DNA of 64,000 bases from Salirhabdus sp. Marseille-P4669 (GCF_900240405.1 NZ_OEQK01000001.1:558001-622000); one strand, 5' to 3'; counted from the stretch's first letter, positions 24,473 to 34,481 are shown. Translations and numbers: made by a program. The notes: generated from the letters alone by a model not told the origin.

Positions 24473-25825
24473 ATGGGCTTAAGTGAAGAACTAGCACGCT
24501 ATATAAAACAAACATCGTATGAGGATTTACCAGAAGAGGTGGTCGCTTTTACGAAGCTTTGTATCTTAGATTATTTTAGTTCTGCCTTTGCTGGTGCGAA
24601 TAAAGCACCTGTACAAATGATCGCAGAAATGATTCGAGAAATGGGTGGGGAAGAGCAGGCAACACTGGTGACTGGCGGCAAAAACTCGGTTGTGAATGCG
24701 GCCTTCGTAAATGGGGCAGCGAGTCATATCGTGGAGCTGGATGACATCCATAAAGCATCCATTATCCATGCTGCAACCGTAGTAATCCCTGCTGCCTTTG
24801 CGGTAGCGGAATGGAAACAGCTTAGTGGAAAGGACTTGATTACAGCAGTTGTGGTTGGCTATGAAGTCTGCTACCGAATTGGGGAGGCGGTGTCTCCATC
24901 TCATTACTATTATTGGCACAATACCGCAACCTGTGGGACGTTTGGGTCTACAGCTGCTGCTTCCAAATTACTACAGTTAACGGAAGAGCAAATTACACAT
25001 GCGCTTGGAAACGCCGGATCCCAAGCTGCCGGCCTGTGGGAGTTTATTGAAGATGGTGCAAATACGAAGCAGCTTCATACAGGAAAGGCAGCAATGAATG
25101 GTGTTATTAGCAGCCTATTAGCGGAAAAAGGCTTCACAGGTGCCCAAAACATATTAGAGGGAGAACGTGGATTTTTCCGTGCCATGACTGAAGATTATGA
25201 CGTAGCAAAGATTACAGATTTTCTTGGAACTACTTTTAAGATTATGGAAAACTCCTTTAAAATTCATGCCTCCTGTCGCCATACCCATCATGCAATGGAT
25301 ATGATGATGGACCTATCAAAAGAGCGTCACTTACAAGGGCGCGATATTGATTGCATCACCGTAAAAACCTACCAAGTAGCACTTAACATTACTAATAATG
25401 ACAACCCATCAACTATTTACGCTTCAAAATTTAGCTTACAATATTGCACCGCTTTAGCTCTTTTTACTGGTAAGGGAGGTTTGGATTGCTTTCATGAGCA
25501 TGCTCTTTGGGATGAGGAGATACGTCAAGTCATGAAGAAAGTTAAGGTTGAGGTAGATCCTGAGATGGATAAAGCCTACCCGGAAAAATGGGGAGCAAAG
25601 GTTGAGGTAAAGCTAACAAATGGAGAAGTCATTACGAAACAAGCGGATTTTCCGAAAGGCGACCCAGAAAACCCCGTCACACAGAATGATTTAGTTGAAA
25701 AGTTTATGGAGCTTGTGAGCGATATACCACAATCAAAACGACAGTCGCTTGCTACGAATCTATTATCCATAGAGAAACTAGAATCTGTCGATGAATTGTT
25801 CGAAGTAGAGGCTTTAAACCATTAA
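24473..25825 (+). CDS. MmgE/PrpD-family protein
   Basis: This 450-residue protein belongs to the family that includes 2-methylcitrate dehydratase and cis-aconitate decarboxylase, the enzyme that makes itaconate. FVNGAASHIVELDDIHKASIIHAATVV and the HASCRHTH stretch are characteristic. The ATG at 24,473 is used; an ATG five bases earlier reads only four codons. The position inside a CoA transferase, CitE-lyase and hydratase operon is the same as in the Pseudomonas itaconate gene cluster, where its role is not settled. It could dehydrate or isomerise a tricarboxylate or dicarboxylate; the reaction cannot be assigned from sequence. Confidence 0.88.
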   Translation: MGLSEELARYIKQTSYEDLPEEVVAFTKLCILDYFSSAFAGANKAPVQMIAEMIREMGGEEQATLVTGGKNSVVNAAFVNGAASHIVELDDIHKASIIHAATVVIPAAFAVAEWKQLSGKDLITAVVVGYEVCYRIGEAVSPSHYYYWHNTATCGTFGSTAAASKLLQLTEEQITHALGNAGSQAAGLWEFIEDGANTKQLHTGKAAMNGVISSLLAEKGFTGAQNILEGERGFFRAMTEDYDVAKITDFLGTTFKIMENSFKIHASCRHTHHAMDMMMDLSKERHLQGRDIDCITVKTYQVALNITNNDNPSTIYASKFSLQYCTALALFTGKGGLDCFHEHALWDEEIRQVMKKVKVEVDPEMDKAYPEKWGAKVEVKLTNGEVITKQADFPKGDPENPVTQNDLVEKFMELVSDIPQSKRQSLATNLLSIEKLESVDELFEVEALNH

Positions 25826-25857
25826 CCCATCTAATGAATGCAAGGGAGGAATGTACG

Positions 25858-26700
25858 TTGAAAAAAATCCTTTACGAGGACATCGTCAAAGCGATTGCGG
25901 AGCTTTGCATCGAGGCGAATTATGAATTAGGAGAAGACGTGTATAACGCCTTTAAGCTTGCGCTTGCGACGGAGAAATCGGAAACAGGTAAAGGGGTCCT
26001 GCAGCAGCTTATGGATAACGCTGATATCGCATCGGAACTCCAAGTGCCCATGTGTCAGGATACTGGCACTGTCGTTTGTATCGTGGAGCTTGGTCAGGAT
26101 TGTCACATTGTTGGTGGCAGCTTATATGACGCGATCAATGACGGGATTCGAAAAGGCTACGGGGAAGGCTATTTGCGCAACTCCATTGTGAAGGACCCAA
26201 TTAAACGCAAAAACACGAAGGATAACAGTCCGGGAATTGTGCACGTGGAATTAGTAGAAGGAGATTCCCTGACTATTCATATGACCGCTAAAGGTGGCGG
26301 GGCAGAAAATATGAGTGATTTAAAAATGCTGAAGCCATCTGACGGTATCGAGGGCATTAAGCAATATGTATTAGATGTTGTTCGCGTTGCCGGACCAAAC
26401 GCTTGTCCGCCATTAGTCGTTGGTATTGGCATTGGTGGCAATTTTGAAAGGTGTGCCTATTTAGCGAAAAAATCCCTTTTTCGTCCAATTGGGAAACGCC
26501 ATGAGGATGAAGGGATAGCCAATTTAGAAGTAGAGCTAATGGAAGAAATCAATCGGCTAGGCATTGGACCTCAAGGGCTGGGCGGGACAACAACGGCGCT
26601 TGATATCAAGATAGAGGTGGAGGCTTGTCACATTGCAGCTTTACCTGTTGCGGTGAACTTGAATTGTCATGCCAGCCGCCATAAGCAAGCAATCCTTTAA
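25858..26700 (+). CDS. Class I Fe-S hydro-lyase alpha subunit (fumarase / L-tartrate dehydratase / mesaconase)
   Basis: This 280-residue protein is the N-terminal subunit of the two-gene class I fumarase type. MCQDTGTVV, KGGGAENMSDLK and ACPPLVVGIGIGG hold cluster-binding and substrate residues. TTG at 25,858 follows AAGGGAGGA at the right distance; the upstream ATG is weaker. It is followed 13 bp later by the beta subunit. Members of this family act on fumarate, L(+)-tartrate or mesaconate/citramalate. FumC nearby already covers fumarate, and tartrate and C5-acid genes surround this pair, so a tartrate or mesaconate role is favoured. Confidence 0.87.
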   Translation: MKKILYEDIVKAIAELCIEANYELGEDVYNAFKLALATEKSETGKGVLQQLMDNADIASELQVPMCQDTGTVVCIVELGQDCHIVGGSLYDAINDGIRKGYGEGYLRNSIVKDPIKRKNTKDNSPGIVHVELVEGDSLTIHMTAKGGGAENMSDLKMLKPSDGIEGIKQYVLDVVRVAGPNACPPLVVGIGIGGNFERCAYLAKKSLFRPIGKRHEDEGIANLEVELMEEINRLGIGPQGLGGTTTALDIKIEVEACHIAALPVAVNLNCHASRHKQAIL

Positions 26701-26713
26701 AGGAGGATGACAG

Positions 26714-27265
26714 ATGACTAAATCCATACGTATCCCCTTGGAAGAAGCGGATATTCTTTCATTGAAAGCAGGGGATAGAGTTCTTTTATCGGGAACGGTT
26801 TATACAGCGAGAGATGCTGCACATAAGCGAATGTATGAGCAGCTTCAAAAGGGAGAAGCATTACCTTTTGATCTTTCCAATCAAGCAATCTATTATGTTG
26901 GCCCAACTCCAGCGAAGCCAGGGCAGGTAATTGGATCTGCAGGACCAACGACAAGTAGTAGAATGGATACCTATACACCGGCATTACTAGATAAAGGGCT
27001 TTCCGCAATGATTGGGAAGGGATATCGAAGTAAGGAAGTAAAACAATCGATGATCAAAAATAAGGCGATTTATTTTGGTGCAATTGGGGGCTCCGCAGCA
27101 CTAATCTCCCGTTCGATTACGGCTGTTGAGATGATAGCCTACGAGGATTTGGGTACAGAGGCGATTCGAAGGCTAACGATAAAGGACTTTCCCGCAATTG
27201 TTATTAATGATGCACATGGCAATGATTTGTATGTGGAAGGTGTCGAAAAATACCGCCACATATAA
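26714..27265 (+). CDS. Class I Fe-S hydro-lyase beta subunit
   Basis: This 183-residue subunit matches the C-terminal swivelling domain of class I fumarases and L-tartrate dehydratase. The YYVGPTPAKPGQVIGSAGPTTSSRMD region and NDAHGNDLY at the C-terminus are typical. It needs the preceding alpha subunit for activity; together they would hydrate or dehydrate a hydroxy dicarboxylate using a 4Fe-4S cluster. The ATG follows AAAGGAGGATGAC, 13 bp behind the alpha stop, so the two are co-translated. Confidence 0.87.
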   Translation: MTKSIRIPLEEADILSLKAGDRVLLSGTVYTARDAAHKRMYEQLQKGEALPFDLSNQAIYYVGPTPAKPGQVIGSAGPTTSSRMDTYTPALLDKGLSAMIGKGYRSKEVKQSMIKNKAIYFGAIGGSAALISRSITAVEMIAYEDLGTEAIRRLTIKDFPAIVINDAHGNDLYVEGVEKYRHI

Positions 27266-27346
27266 AGTGTAACTTCTATTAGTGAGGCTGGTTGTTTCCT
27301 CCTAATGATTGTGATTTGGATAAACTTACGAAAAAGAGGATTGCTT

Positions 27347-28549
27347 ATGCTTTCGAATGTAGGTGTGGAAAAAAAGCCATATGAACGGTATGAGGCAAAC
27401 TTTTGGAAGTTAACGATTGGCCTTACTCTAGCTTCCCTATTAAACTTTGCCAATCTTTATGTCGTGCAGCCGCTTTTGCCTGTATTTGCAAGGGAATTTA
27501 GCCTTACGCCGACCATGTCTAGCTTTGCCATGTCCCTTACAACCTTATCTCTCGTTATAGGTTTGCTCTTTTTTGGCTTTCTTTCTGACCATATTGGAAG
27601 AATTGGTATCATTCAATGGACCTTATGCTTGTCTGTGGTTCCACTGCTTGTCATTCCATTAGTAGATTCCTATCTTTGGATCCTCATGTGGAGGTTTATT
27701 ACCGGCTTTGGAATTGCAGGACTTCCAGCCGTTGCGATTGCGTATATTAATGAAGAAATTGCCCGTAGTAGTCGGGGGCTAATTGTAACCATCTATATTG
27801 CTAGTAATGCATTAGGAGGTATGCTCGGTAGATTCGTAAGCGGCTATTTTGCGGATCATTATTCGTGGGAAGTAGGATTTTACGTGATTGGTGTATTTGG
27901 GGCATTTATTTGCTTTGGATGCTTTCTCCTTCTACCTAAGTCACGCTTTTTTGTGCAATACAATCGGACCTTAAAGGAAGACTTCCTCGGCATGCTCGTT
28001 CATTTGAAAAATCAAAAGCTCGCATTCGCCTTTCTATTTGGAATGATGATCCAATTTGGGTTTACAGGAATATGGACGTATATCCCATTTTATTTAGAGC
28101 AAGAGCCATTCTATTTATCTATTCATCTAATTTCTCTCGTATATTTTACGTATCTATTTGGTGTTTTTGGTTCTCCCTTTGCAGGTAGGTTAGCGGCAAA
28201 ATATAACATCTTGCATTTAATGTTTTTTGGTCTTATTACGATGGTGATTGGGGTATGGATTACAACTCTCCAAACCGTAGCTTTTGTCGTACTTGGATTA
28301 TCGATTGTTTGTTTCGGTTTTTTTATTGCCCATTCGTTAACGTCAGCATGGATTGGAGAAACGGCCACTCACCATAAAAGCGGTGCTAGTAGCTTTTACT
28401 TTTTCAGCTACTATATTGGTGTCACTGTTGGGGGAACAGCAGTAGGAGAAATATGGTCCACCTTCCATTGGATTGGTGTTGTTGTTGTATGCTCTATCCT
28501 TCCAGCTGTATTTGGAGCTTTGTTTTTTATCGTAGCAAAAAAAGTATAG
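27347..28549 (+). CDS. MFS transporter (YnfM-like)
   Basis: This 400-residue carrier has twelve predicted membrane spans and the MFS loop motif GFLSDHIGR between spans 2 and 3. Upstream in-frame starts are weaker than the ATG at 27,347, which has AGAGGA six bases away. It sits between the class I hydro-lyase and the second tartrate dehydrogenase homologue, so it may import or export a hydroxy acid. Three unrelated transporters (TRAP, MFS and DASS) in this block suggest either several substrates or an exchange system. Confidence 0.85.
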   Translation: MLSNVGVEKKPYERYEANFWKLTIGLTLASLLNFANLYVVQPLLPVFAREFSLTPTMSSFAMSLTTLSLVIGLLFFGFLSDHIGRIGIIQWTLCLSVVPLLVIPLVDSYLWILMWRFITGFGIAGLPAVAIAYINEEIARSSRGLIVTIYIASNALGGMLGRFVSGYFADHYSWEVGFYVIGVFGAFICFGCFLLLPKSRFFVQYNRTLKEDFLGMLVHLKNQKLAFAFLFGMMIQFGFTGIWTYIPFYLEQEPFYLSIHLISLVYFTYLFGVFGSPFAGRLAAKYNILHLMFFGLITMVIGVWITTLQTVAFVVLGLSIVCFGFFIAHSLTSAWIGETATHHKSGASSFYFFSYYIGVTVGGTAVGEIWSTFHWIGVVVVCSILPAVFGALFFIVAKKV

Positions 28550-28559
28550 GAGGTTCGAT

Positions 28560-29621
28560 ATGAAAAAATATAGTGTTGCTGTAGTCCCAGGAGATGGTAT
28601 TGGAAAAGAGGTTGTACCAGAAGCAGTACGCGTGCTGGATGCAATATCTGAGCTGCATGGTGGTTTGAAATTTGATTATAGCTGGTATCCATACAGTTGT
28701 GATTACTACATAGAGCATGGAAAAATGATGGATGATGATGGGTTAGAGCGACTCCAAAACCACGATACGATTTTTCTAGGAGCGGTAGGGAATCCAAATT
28801 TGGTTGCAGACCATGTGTCGTTATGGGGACTTTTGCTTCCAATTCGAAGAGAGTTCGAGCAGGTGATTAATGTCCGCCCTGCCAAGCTCATAAAAGGCTT
28901 GAAATCGCCTCTTCGGGAATCAGGGGACTTTGACTTTGTCGTCGTTCGAGAAAATAGTGAAGGGGAGTATAGTGAGATTGGTGGAAGAATTCACCGTGGT
29001 GAGGACGAAATCGCTATCCAAAATAATGTATTTACTCGAAAAGGTACAGAACGAGTAATGGAGTATGCTTTTCAATATGCCAAGCGTCATGGGAGGCATG
29101 TTACAGGTGCTACGAAGTCTAATGGAATTGTGCATTCGATGCCTTTCTGGGATGAAGTATTTAAGGAGACCTCACAGAAATACCCGGATTATCAAACAGA
29201 GCTGATTCACATTGATGCGTTAGCAGCCTTTTTTGTTACAAAGCCTCATATGTTCGATGTCATTGTAGCGAGTAATCTATTTGGGGATATCTTAACAGAC
29301 CTAGGAGCAGCCATTATGGGTAGTATTGGTATAGCTCCTGCAGCAAATATAAATCTGAATGGGAAATACCCGTCCATGTTTGAGCCGGTACACGGCTCTG
29401 CACCTGACATTTATGGCCAAGGAATTGCAAATCCGATTGGGCAAATTTGGACAGGAAAAATGATGTTGGATCATTTAGGTGAGCGAGAGCTAGGCGAAAA
29501 GCTATTGGAAATCATCGAGGATGTTTTGGCGGATGGCATTAAAACACCAGATATAGGTGGGAAGTGTAATACAAAGGATGTATCAAATGAAATTGTAAAT
29601 CGAATCAAACAATTATCATAG
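28560..29621 (+). CDS. Tartrate dehydrogenase / D-malate dehydrogenase family (TtuC/DmlA-like)
   Basis: This 353-residue enzyme is a paralogue of the protein at 13,352 but keeps the classical TtuC signature: DHVSLWG followed by the twin arginines Arg96-Arg97 and NVRP. PGDGIGKE (10-17), VRENSEGEY and DILTDLGAAIMGSIG are also present. It should oxidise tartrate or D-malate with NAD and Mg2+ or Mn2+, often with decarboxylation. The ATG follows AGGAGGTTCGAT, ten bases after the MFS gene, so it belongs to the same transcript. 3-Methylmalate or another isopropylmalate-like acid is an alternative substrate. Confidence 0.86.
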   Translation: MKKYSVAVVPGDGIGKEVVPEAVRVLDAISELHGGLKFDYSWYPYSCDYYIEHGKMMDDDGLERLQNHDTIFLGAVGNPNLVADHVSLWGLLLPIRREFEQVINVRPAKLIKGLKSPLRESGDFDFVVVRENSEGEYSEIGGRIHRGEDEIAIQNNVFTRKGTERVMEYAFQYAKRHGRHVTGATKSNGIVHSMPFWDEVFKETSQKYPDYQTELIHIDALAAFFVTKPHMFDVIVASNLFGDILTDLGAAIMGSIGIAPAANINLNGKYPSMFEPVHGSAPDIYGQGIANPIGQIWTGKMMLDHLGERELGEKLLEIIEDVLADGIKTPDIGGKCNTKDVSNEIVNRIKQLS

Positions 29622-29647
29622 GTACAGACCCGATTAAGAAGGTGAAA

Positions 29648-31111
29648 ATGTTGAGCTCATCTAAAGTGGAGGCAGTGGAGCATTCCTATGAAAATGTAAA
29701 ACAGTCACGAAATAAGAAAACAATCATCGGGTTCGTATTGGCGATTGGTGTGTTTATTGGATTGTACGTGGGATTACCAGAATCCTTTACTACTTCCCCG
29801 AGATTAATGATTGCTATCGTATCCTGTGCCGTCGTGCTATGGGCATTAGAACCGATTCCAATAGGTCTTACTTCAATCATTATTTTAACCTTGATGCTTG
29901 TTTTAGATGTTGTTCCAACTGAAATTGCGTATAGCGGCTTTTCTTCCCCGGCTGTATTCCTAATTATCGTTGGAATGATGTTGGCAAGAGCGGTTAATGA
30001 GACCCCATTGGCGAAGCGGATAACCTATCTGATTTTAACGAAGTGGGGTGGGAGTGAAAAAGGATTGTTAGCAAGTATTTTAATGATTCCCCAGCTACAA
30101 GCCTTTTTTATACCAGCAATTGCAGTTCGGACGTCTCTGTTGCTTCCAGTCGCTTTAAATGTTATGGACATGATTGATGATAAGAAGGAAAGTAATTTTC
30201 GGAAAATGATTATGCTTGGGGTTGCTTTTGGAGGGACGATTAGTGGTACAGCGGTGATGACAGCAGCCATTGGCAATATTTTAACGGTCGAATTATTAAA
30301 TGAATTTTTAGGAGTTAACATTACTTATTTTGAATGGTTTTTGTATGCTTTGCCCATATGGCTTTTATTAATTCCAATCTTGTGGCTTTTACTATTAAAG
30401 CTGTTTCCAGTCGATATACCGAAATCATCCTTTCAAGCGGTCAAAAAGGAAATGGGAGAGAAGGTTAAGGATTTCGGGAAAATGAGCGGCAAGGAATTAC
30501 GATGTTTGTTTATTTTACTTTTTACAGTAGGGATGTGGATGAGTGAGCCATTGCATGGGCTTCATCCTAGCATTACAGCTTTAATTGGGGTTGCGCTCAT
30601 GACTTTACCTGGAATCGGCTGTGCTACTTGGAGCAATATTGTAAAAATTAACTTCGATACGGTCCTCATGCTTGGCGCGACTTTATCGGTTGGTTATGGC
30701 TTAAATCATTCCGGTGCAACCGAGCTGATAGGGGAAAGTCTAAGCACGGACTGGATCATTTCCCTTATGGAAAAACCAATTATCGCTGTTATTTTTATTT
30801 TAATCATTACGCAAATCTTCCATTTGGCGATGTCTAATGTGTCAACGGCTGTTGTTGCCCTTATTCCAATTTATATTGGGTTATCGGTACAGGCGGGGAC
30901 AGACCCGATTTTAATTGCGTTCACCGCCACGCTAGCATGTGTGCATGGTTATATTTTAGTAGTGGAAGCAATGCCGAATGTGTTGGTTCATAGTACAGGT
31001 GAAATTAAACAACAAAGCTTTTTATTACCTGGACTGTTAATGACAGGTTTCATGACGTTGGTAACCATAATTGTTGCCCTTACCTGGTGGCAGCTACTAG
31101 GATTTATGTAA
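29648..31111 (+). CDS. SLC13/DASS-family dicarboxylate transporter
   Basis: This carrier of about 487 residues belongs to the divalent anion:sodium symporter family. It has some 11-12 hydrophobic segments, a substrate-site region around AFGGTISGTAVMTAAIGN and a second around FHLAMSNVSTAVVALIP, which hold the repeated SNT-like motifs in variant form. ATG at 29,648 is favoured over GTG at 29,642 because of the AAGGTG spacing. It lies between a tartrate dehydrogenase homologue and D-tartrate dehydratase, so tartrate, malate or succinate are likely substrates. Confidence 0.88.
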   Translation: MLSSSKVEAVEHSYENVKQSRNKKTIIGFVLAIGVFIGLYVGLPESFTTSPRLMIAIVSCAVVLWALEPIPIGLTSIIILTLMLVLDVVPTEIAYSGFSSPAVFLIIVGMMLARAVNETPLAKRITYLILTKWGGSEKGLLASILMIPQLQAFFIPAIAVRTSLLLPVALNVMDMIDDKKESNFRKMIMLGVAFGGTISGTAVMTAAIGNILTVELLNEFLGVNITYFEWFLYALPIWLLLIPILWLLLLKLFPVDIPKSSFQAVKKEMGEKVKDFGKMSGKELRCLFILLFTVGMWMSEPLHGLHPSITALIGVALMTLPGIGCATWSNIVKINFDTVLMLGATLSVGYGLNHSGATELIGESLSTDWIISLMEKPIIAVIFILIITQIFHLAMSNVSTAVVALIPIYIGLSVQAGTDPILIAFTATLACVHGYILVVEAMPNVLVHSTGEIKQQSFLLPGLLMTGFMTLVTIIVALTWWQLLGFM

Positions 31112-31128
31112 AAATGGAGGGATACGAA

Positions 31129-32295
31129 ATGAAAATTGTAGATGTAAGAGAAATGGCGGTTCCAATTAGTTCTGATATTCGAAATGCCTATATTGATTTT
31201 AGCAAAATGACCGCATCGGTTGTTGCAATTATTACGGACGTGATTCGGAATGGAAAACCAGTTATTGGGTACGGCTTTCATTCAAATGGTCGTTATGCAC
31301 CTAGTGGATTGCTTAGGGAGCGGTTCATTCCACGCTTAAAGGAAGCAAAGACAGAGGCTATTTTAAATGAAGCGGGTACCAATTTTGATCCTCATAAAAT
31401 CTGGGATATTTTAATGACAGGTGAAAAGCCTGGTGGTCATGGTGAGCGTTCGGTTGCTGTTGGGACAATTGATATGGCCGTATGGGACTTAGTTGCCAAG
31501 CTTGAAGAGAAACCGCTGTATCGATTATTAGCGGACCAATATGGGAATGGTGAAGTAGACGATAAGGTGTTTGTCTATGCTGCAGGTGGGTACTATAGCC
31601 CTGACAAAGACTACTCGAAGCTACAAGATGAAATGCAAGGATATTTAGACCAAGGCTATAATGTCGTGAAAATGAAAATCGGTGGAGCGTCGCTTGAGGA
31701 GGACATACGTCGGATAGAGGCAGTTCTGAAAGTAGTGCCAAGTGGGAGGTCACTTGCTGTAGATGCGAATGGTCGTTTTGATTTGGAAACAGCGATTCGC
31801 TATGCAGAAAAGCTCGAGCCTTATGATTTGTTTTGGTATGAGGAAGCGGGTGACCCACTTGATTATGAATTACAAGCAGAACTATCGAAGCATTACAAAA
31901 ATCCGATGGCAACAGGGGAGAATTTGTTTTCCATGCAGGATGCTAGAAATTTAATTAGACATGGAGGCATGCGTTCCGACCGAGACTATTTGCAGTTCGA
32001 TTGCTCCTTAAGCTATGGTCTAGTAGAATATATGCGGATATTAGATATGCTAAAGGAATATGGGTGGTCATCTCGCCGTTGTATTCCACATGGGGGACAT
32101 CAGTTATCCTTAAATATTGCAGCAGGACTTGGTTTAGGGGGGAATGAGTCTTATCCAGGTGTGTTCCCGCCATTTGGTGGATTTGCTGAAGGATATCCAA
32201 TAGAAGATGGTTATGTTCGATTACCAGATGTGCCTGGGATTGGATTTGAAGTAAAGTCAGCGTTATTTCAATTACTTCGAACACTAGCAGACTAG
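31129..32295 (+). CDS. tarD: D(-)-tartrate dehydratase (enolase superfamily, TarD)
   Basis: This 388-residue enzyme converts D-tartrate to oxaloacetate. It belongs to the mandelate racemase subgroup of the enolase superfamily and closely resembles the characterised Bradyrhizobium TarD: IRNAYIDFSKMT, GEKPGGHGERSVAVGTIDMAVWD and CIPHGGHQLSLNIAAGLGLGGNESYP are nearly the same as I recall them. Active-site residues sit at the expected places: Lys183 in KMKIGG, metal ligands Asp212, Glu238 and Glu264, and His321. ATG at 31,129 follows GGAGGG; earlier in-frame starts lie inside the transporter gene. It is the last gene of the long plus-strand block and ends at a strong bidirectional terminator. Confidence 0.92.
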   Translation: MKIVDVREMAVPISSDIRNAYIDFSKMTASVVAIITDVIRNGKPVIGYGFHSNGRYAPSGLLRERFIPRLKEAKTEAILNEAGTNFDPHKIWDILMTGEKPGGHGERSVAVGTIDMAVWDLVAKLEEKPLYRLLADQYGNGEVDDKVFVYAAGGYYSPDKDYSKLQDEMQGYLDQGYNVVKMKIGGASLEEDIRRIEAVLKVVPSGRSLAVDANGRFDLETAIRYAEKLEPYDLFWYEEAGDPLDYELQAELSKHYKNPMATGENLFSMQDARNLIRHGGMRSDRDYLQFDCSLSYGLVEYMRILDMLKEYGWSSRRCIPHGGHQLSLNIAAGLGLGGNESYPGVFPPFGGFAEGYPIEDGYVRLPDVPGIGFEVKSALFQLLRTLAD

Positions 32296-32296
32296 T

Positions 32297-32337
32297 AAAA
32301 AGGCGAAAGAACAGATGTTACGTTCTTTCGCCTTTTT
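32297..32337. terminator. Bidirectional terminator between tarD and lutC
   Basis: A perfect 16-bp inverted repeat (32297-32312 with 32322-32337) has A-run and T-run flanks on its two sides, so it serves both converging operons. Confidence 0.92.
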
Positions 32338-32338
32338 A

Positions 32339-33055
32339 TTAGTCCTCCACAACCACATAACTAACCTTAATCGGCCCATGCACCCCAACCACAAGATTCA
32401 TTTCAATATCGGCCGAATTACTTGGTCCGGTAATGAAATTCACACATGAAGGCACGATTTCCCCTGCTTCTACCCGTTTATGGATTTCCCGAGTTACTTG
32501 TGACATTCTTGGAACAATGCTGCTTTTCGGGATGATTGCGATATAGGTTGCGGGAAGTAGACTTACCGATCTCCCTTTTCCCTTATCGCTAAAGAGAACA
32601 ACCGTACCGGATTCTGCAAGTGTCATGTCGCTAAAGGTAATGCCCACATCTGCACGCTCCGCAAAGGTTACATTCTCTTCCCTGATTGCAGGATCCCAAC
32701 GGTGGAACTCCACATCCTTTTCCTTTAAGGAATCGAAATAACCGGATATTCCAAATGCTTCAAATCGTTCATCATCCCACGTAATCACGGATTTCCCACC
32801 ATACGCAGTGATGATTTCATCGAGTTTGTCTGCTAAACTAGCTTTTGTTGTTCGTACGAAATTCGTATGAATATTTTTACACTGTTTTTCCAATACATCG
32901 ACTAATTCATCTACCGATTTATTCTGAAGCACCTTCCATTGCGGCTGATGCTTCCAATTCGGTCGAACCACATTTGCTGTTTTCCGTTCTCGACCTAAGT
33001 TTTTGGCAATGTTATTTAAAAAGGAGTCACGATTTTGCACGAGACCTTCAGGCAT
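32339..33055 (-). CDS. lutC: Lactate utilization protein LutC
   Basis: This 238-residue protein of the LutC/YkgG (LUD) family is the third component of the LutABC L-lactate oxidase. The [27 protein letters not shown] region and the C-terminal [21 protein letters not shown] stretch are family hallmarks. The ATG at 33,055 has GGAGG eight bases upstream and overlaps the lutB end by eight bases, so longer upstream starts are unlikely. The operon is transcribed leftward and ends at the shared terminator with tarD. Confidence 0.93.
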   Translation of the reverse strand: MPEGLVQNRDSFLNNIAKNLGRERKTANVVRPNWKHQPQWKVLQNKSVDELVDVLEKQCKNIHTNFVRTTKASLADKLDEIITAYGGKSVITWDDERFEAFGISGYFDSLKEKDVEFHRWDPAIREENVTFAERADVGITFSDMTLAESGTVVLFSDKGKGRSVSLLPATYIAIIPKSSIVPRMSQVTREIHKRVEAGEIVPSCVNFITGPSNSADIEMNLVVGVHGPIKVSYVVVED

Positions 33056-34481
33056 TTTGATTGCCTCCTTTTTCACGATTTTTAAACCAATCTCGAAACC
33101 GTTCATTTTCTGGAGCAGGGAATTCTCTGACACTTGTCCAGAGCTTAATCGGTCCTGGTCCTTTTGAGATTTTTTCTTCTTTTACAAAAGGCTTTAGCAT
33201 CGTCGGGGCCATTTTTGTTCCCATTTTATAAAGGGATGGCTTGCCAGTCCCCATGCTGAACCCTTTCATTGCAATTCGCTCCAGTAGAGGCGATTTTTTC
33301 TCTTCCTCTACCATTTTTTTGCGGTGTAAAATCAATTGCTCATGCAATGGTATTTTTACTGGGCATACCTCTGTGCATGCGCCGCATAAGGAGGATGCAT
33401 AAGGTAATTCCTTGTAATCGTCATAGCCACCAAGAAGTGGTGTGAGTACAGCCCCGATCGGTCCGGGATAAATCGAGCCGTATGCATGCCCACCTACATG
33501 ACGATAAACTGGGCAAACGTTAATACATGCTGCACAGCGAATGCAGTGAAGTGCCTCCTGAAATTCAGTGCCTAATATTTTCGAGCGGCCATTGTCGACG
33601 ATCACTAAATGGAACTCTTCTGGTCCATCCACATCTCCTTCTTGCTTTGGTCCTGTTAACGCGGTTACGTAGCTCGTTAATTTCTGTCCAACTGCCGCTC
33701 TCGTAAGTAAGGAGACGAGAACATCAAGCTCCTCCCAGGTAGGAACAATACGCTCCATTCCCATTACGGTAATTTGGGTTTTCGGTAAGGTGGATACAAG
33801 TCTTGCATTCCCTTCATTTGTTACAAGAGCAAAGGAGCCAGATTCGGCGATGGCAAAGTTACAACCGGTAATGCCCACATCTGCGGATAAGAAGTCCTTT
33901 CGCAGCTGCTCCCGAGCGAATAATGCTAATTCCTCCGGTTTTTCTGTCTTTGTATAGCCAAGTCGTTCTTGAAAGACATCGCGAATTTGCTCTTTGTTTT
34001 TATGCAAGGCTGGCGCAACAATATGGGAAGGGGGATCATGATCGTCAATTTGCAAAATGTATTCCCCTAAGTCTGTTTCCACTACCTCGCAGCCTTCTTG
34101 CTCGAGTGCGTCGTTTAGGTTAATTTCCTCTGTAACCATGGACTTCGATTTGACAATTTTCTTCGCTTCTTTTTTCCGAATGACGGAGCGAACATAGGCA
34201 TTTGCTTCCTCGGCGGTTTCCGCGAAAAAGACGTGCCCACCAAGCTCGGCTATTTTATCGCTAAGCTGCTCCAAATAATAATCAAGATTTTCCATCGTAT
34301 GGGTACGAATTTCTTGCCCCAGATTACGCCATTCTTCCCATTCCCCAAGCTCTTCTGCAGCATTTGCTCGACCGTTCTGTAATCTTTCCTGTGCAGAACG
34401 AACAGCACCGCGCATGAATTGATCCTCTAGTCCTTTTTCGACCCGGCTTGTAAATTGCTTTTCCCCAATATGCATTGGCAT
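33048..34481 (-). CDS. lutB: Lactate utilization iron-sulfur protein LutB
   Basis: This 477-residue protein combines a LUD domain (about residues 60-300, with [25 protein letters not shown]) with two 4Fe-4S motifs near residues 310-370 ([12 protein letters not shown] and CGACTEVCP). With LutA and LutC it oxidises L-lactate to pyruvate. Its ATG overlaps the lutA stop (TAATG). In this region lactate may come from outside or from MurNAc-6-phosphate cleavage by MurQ, although MurQ releases the D-isomer. Confidence 0.95.
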   Translation of the reverse strand: MPMHIGEKQFTSRVEKGLEDQFMRGAVRSAQERLQNGRANAAEELGEWEEWRNLGQEIRTHTMENLDYYLEQLSDKIAELGGHVFFAETAEEANAYVRSVIRKKEAKKIVKSKSMVTEEINLNDALEQEGCEVVETDLGEYILQIDDHDPPSHIVAPALHKNKEQIRDVFQERLGYTKTEKPEELALFAREQLRKDFLSADVGITGCNFAIAESGSFALVTNEGNARLVSTLPKTQITVMGMERIVPTWEELDVLVSLLTRAAVGQKLTSYVTALTGPKQEGDVDGPEEFHLVIVDNGRSKILGTEFQEALHCIRCAACINVCPVYRHVGGHAYGSIYPGPIGAVLTPLLGGYDDYKELPYASSLCGACTEVCPVKIPLHEQLILHRKKMVEEEKKSPLLERIAMKGFSMGTGKPSLYKMGTKMAPTMLKPFVKEEKISKGPGPIKLWTSVREFPAPENERFRDWFKNREKGGNQNA

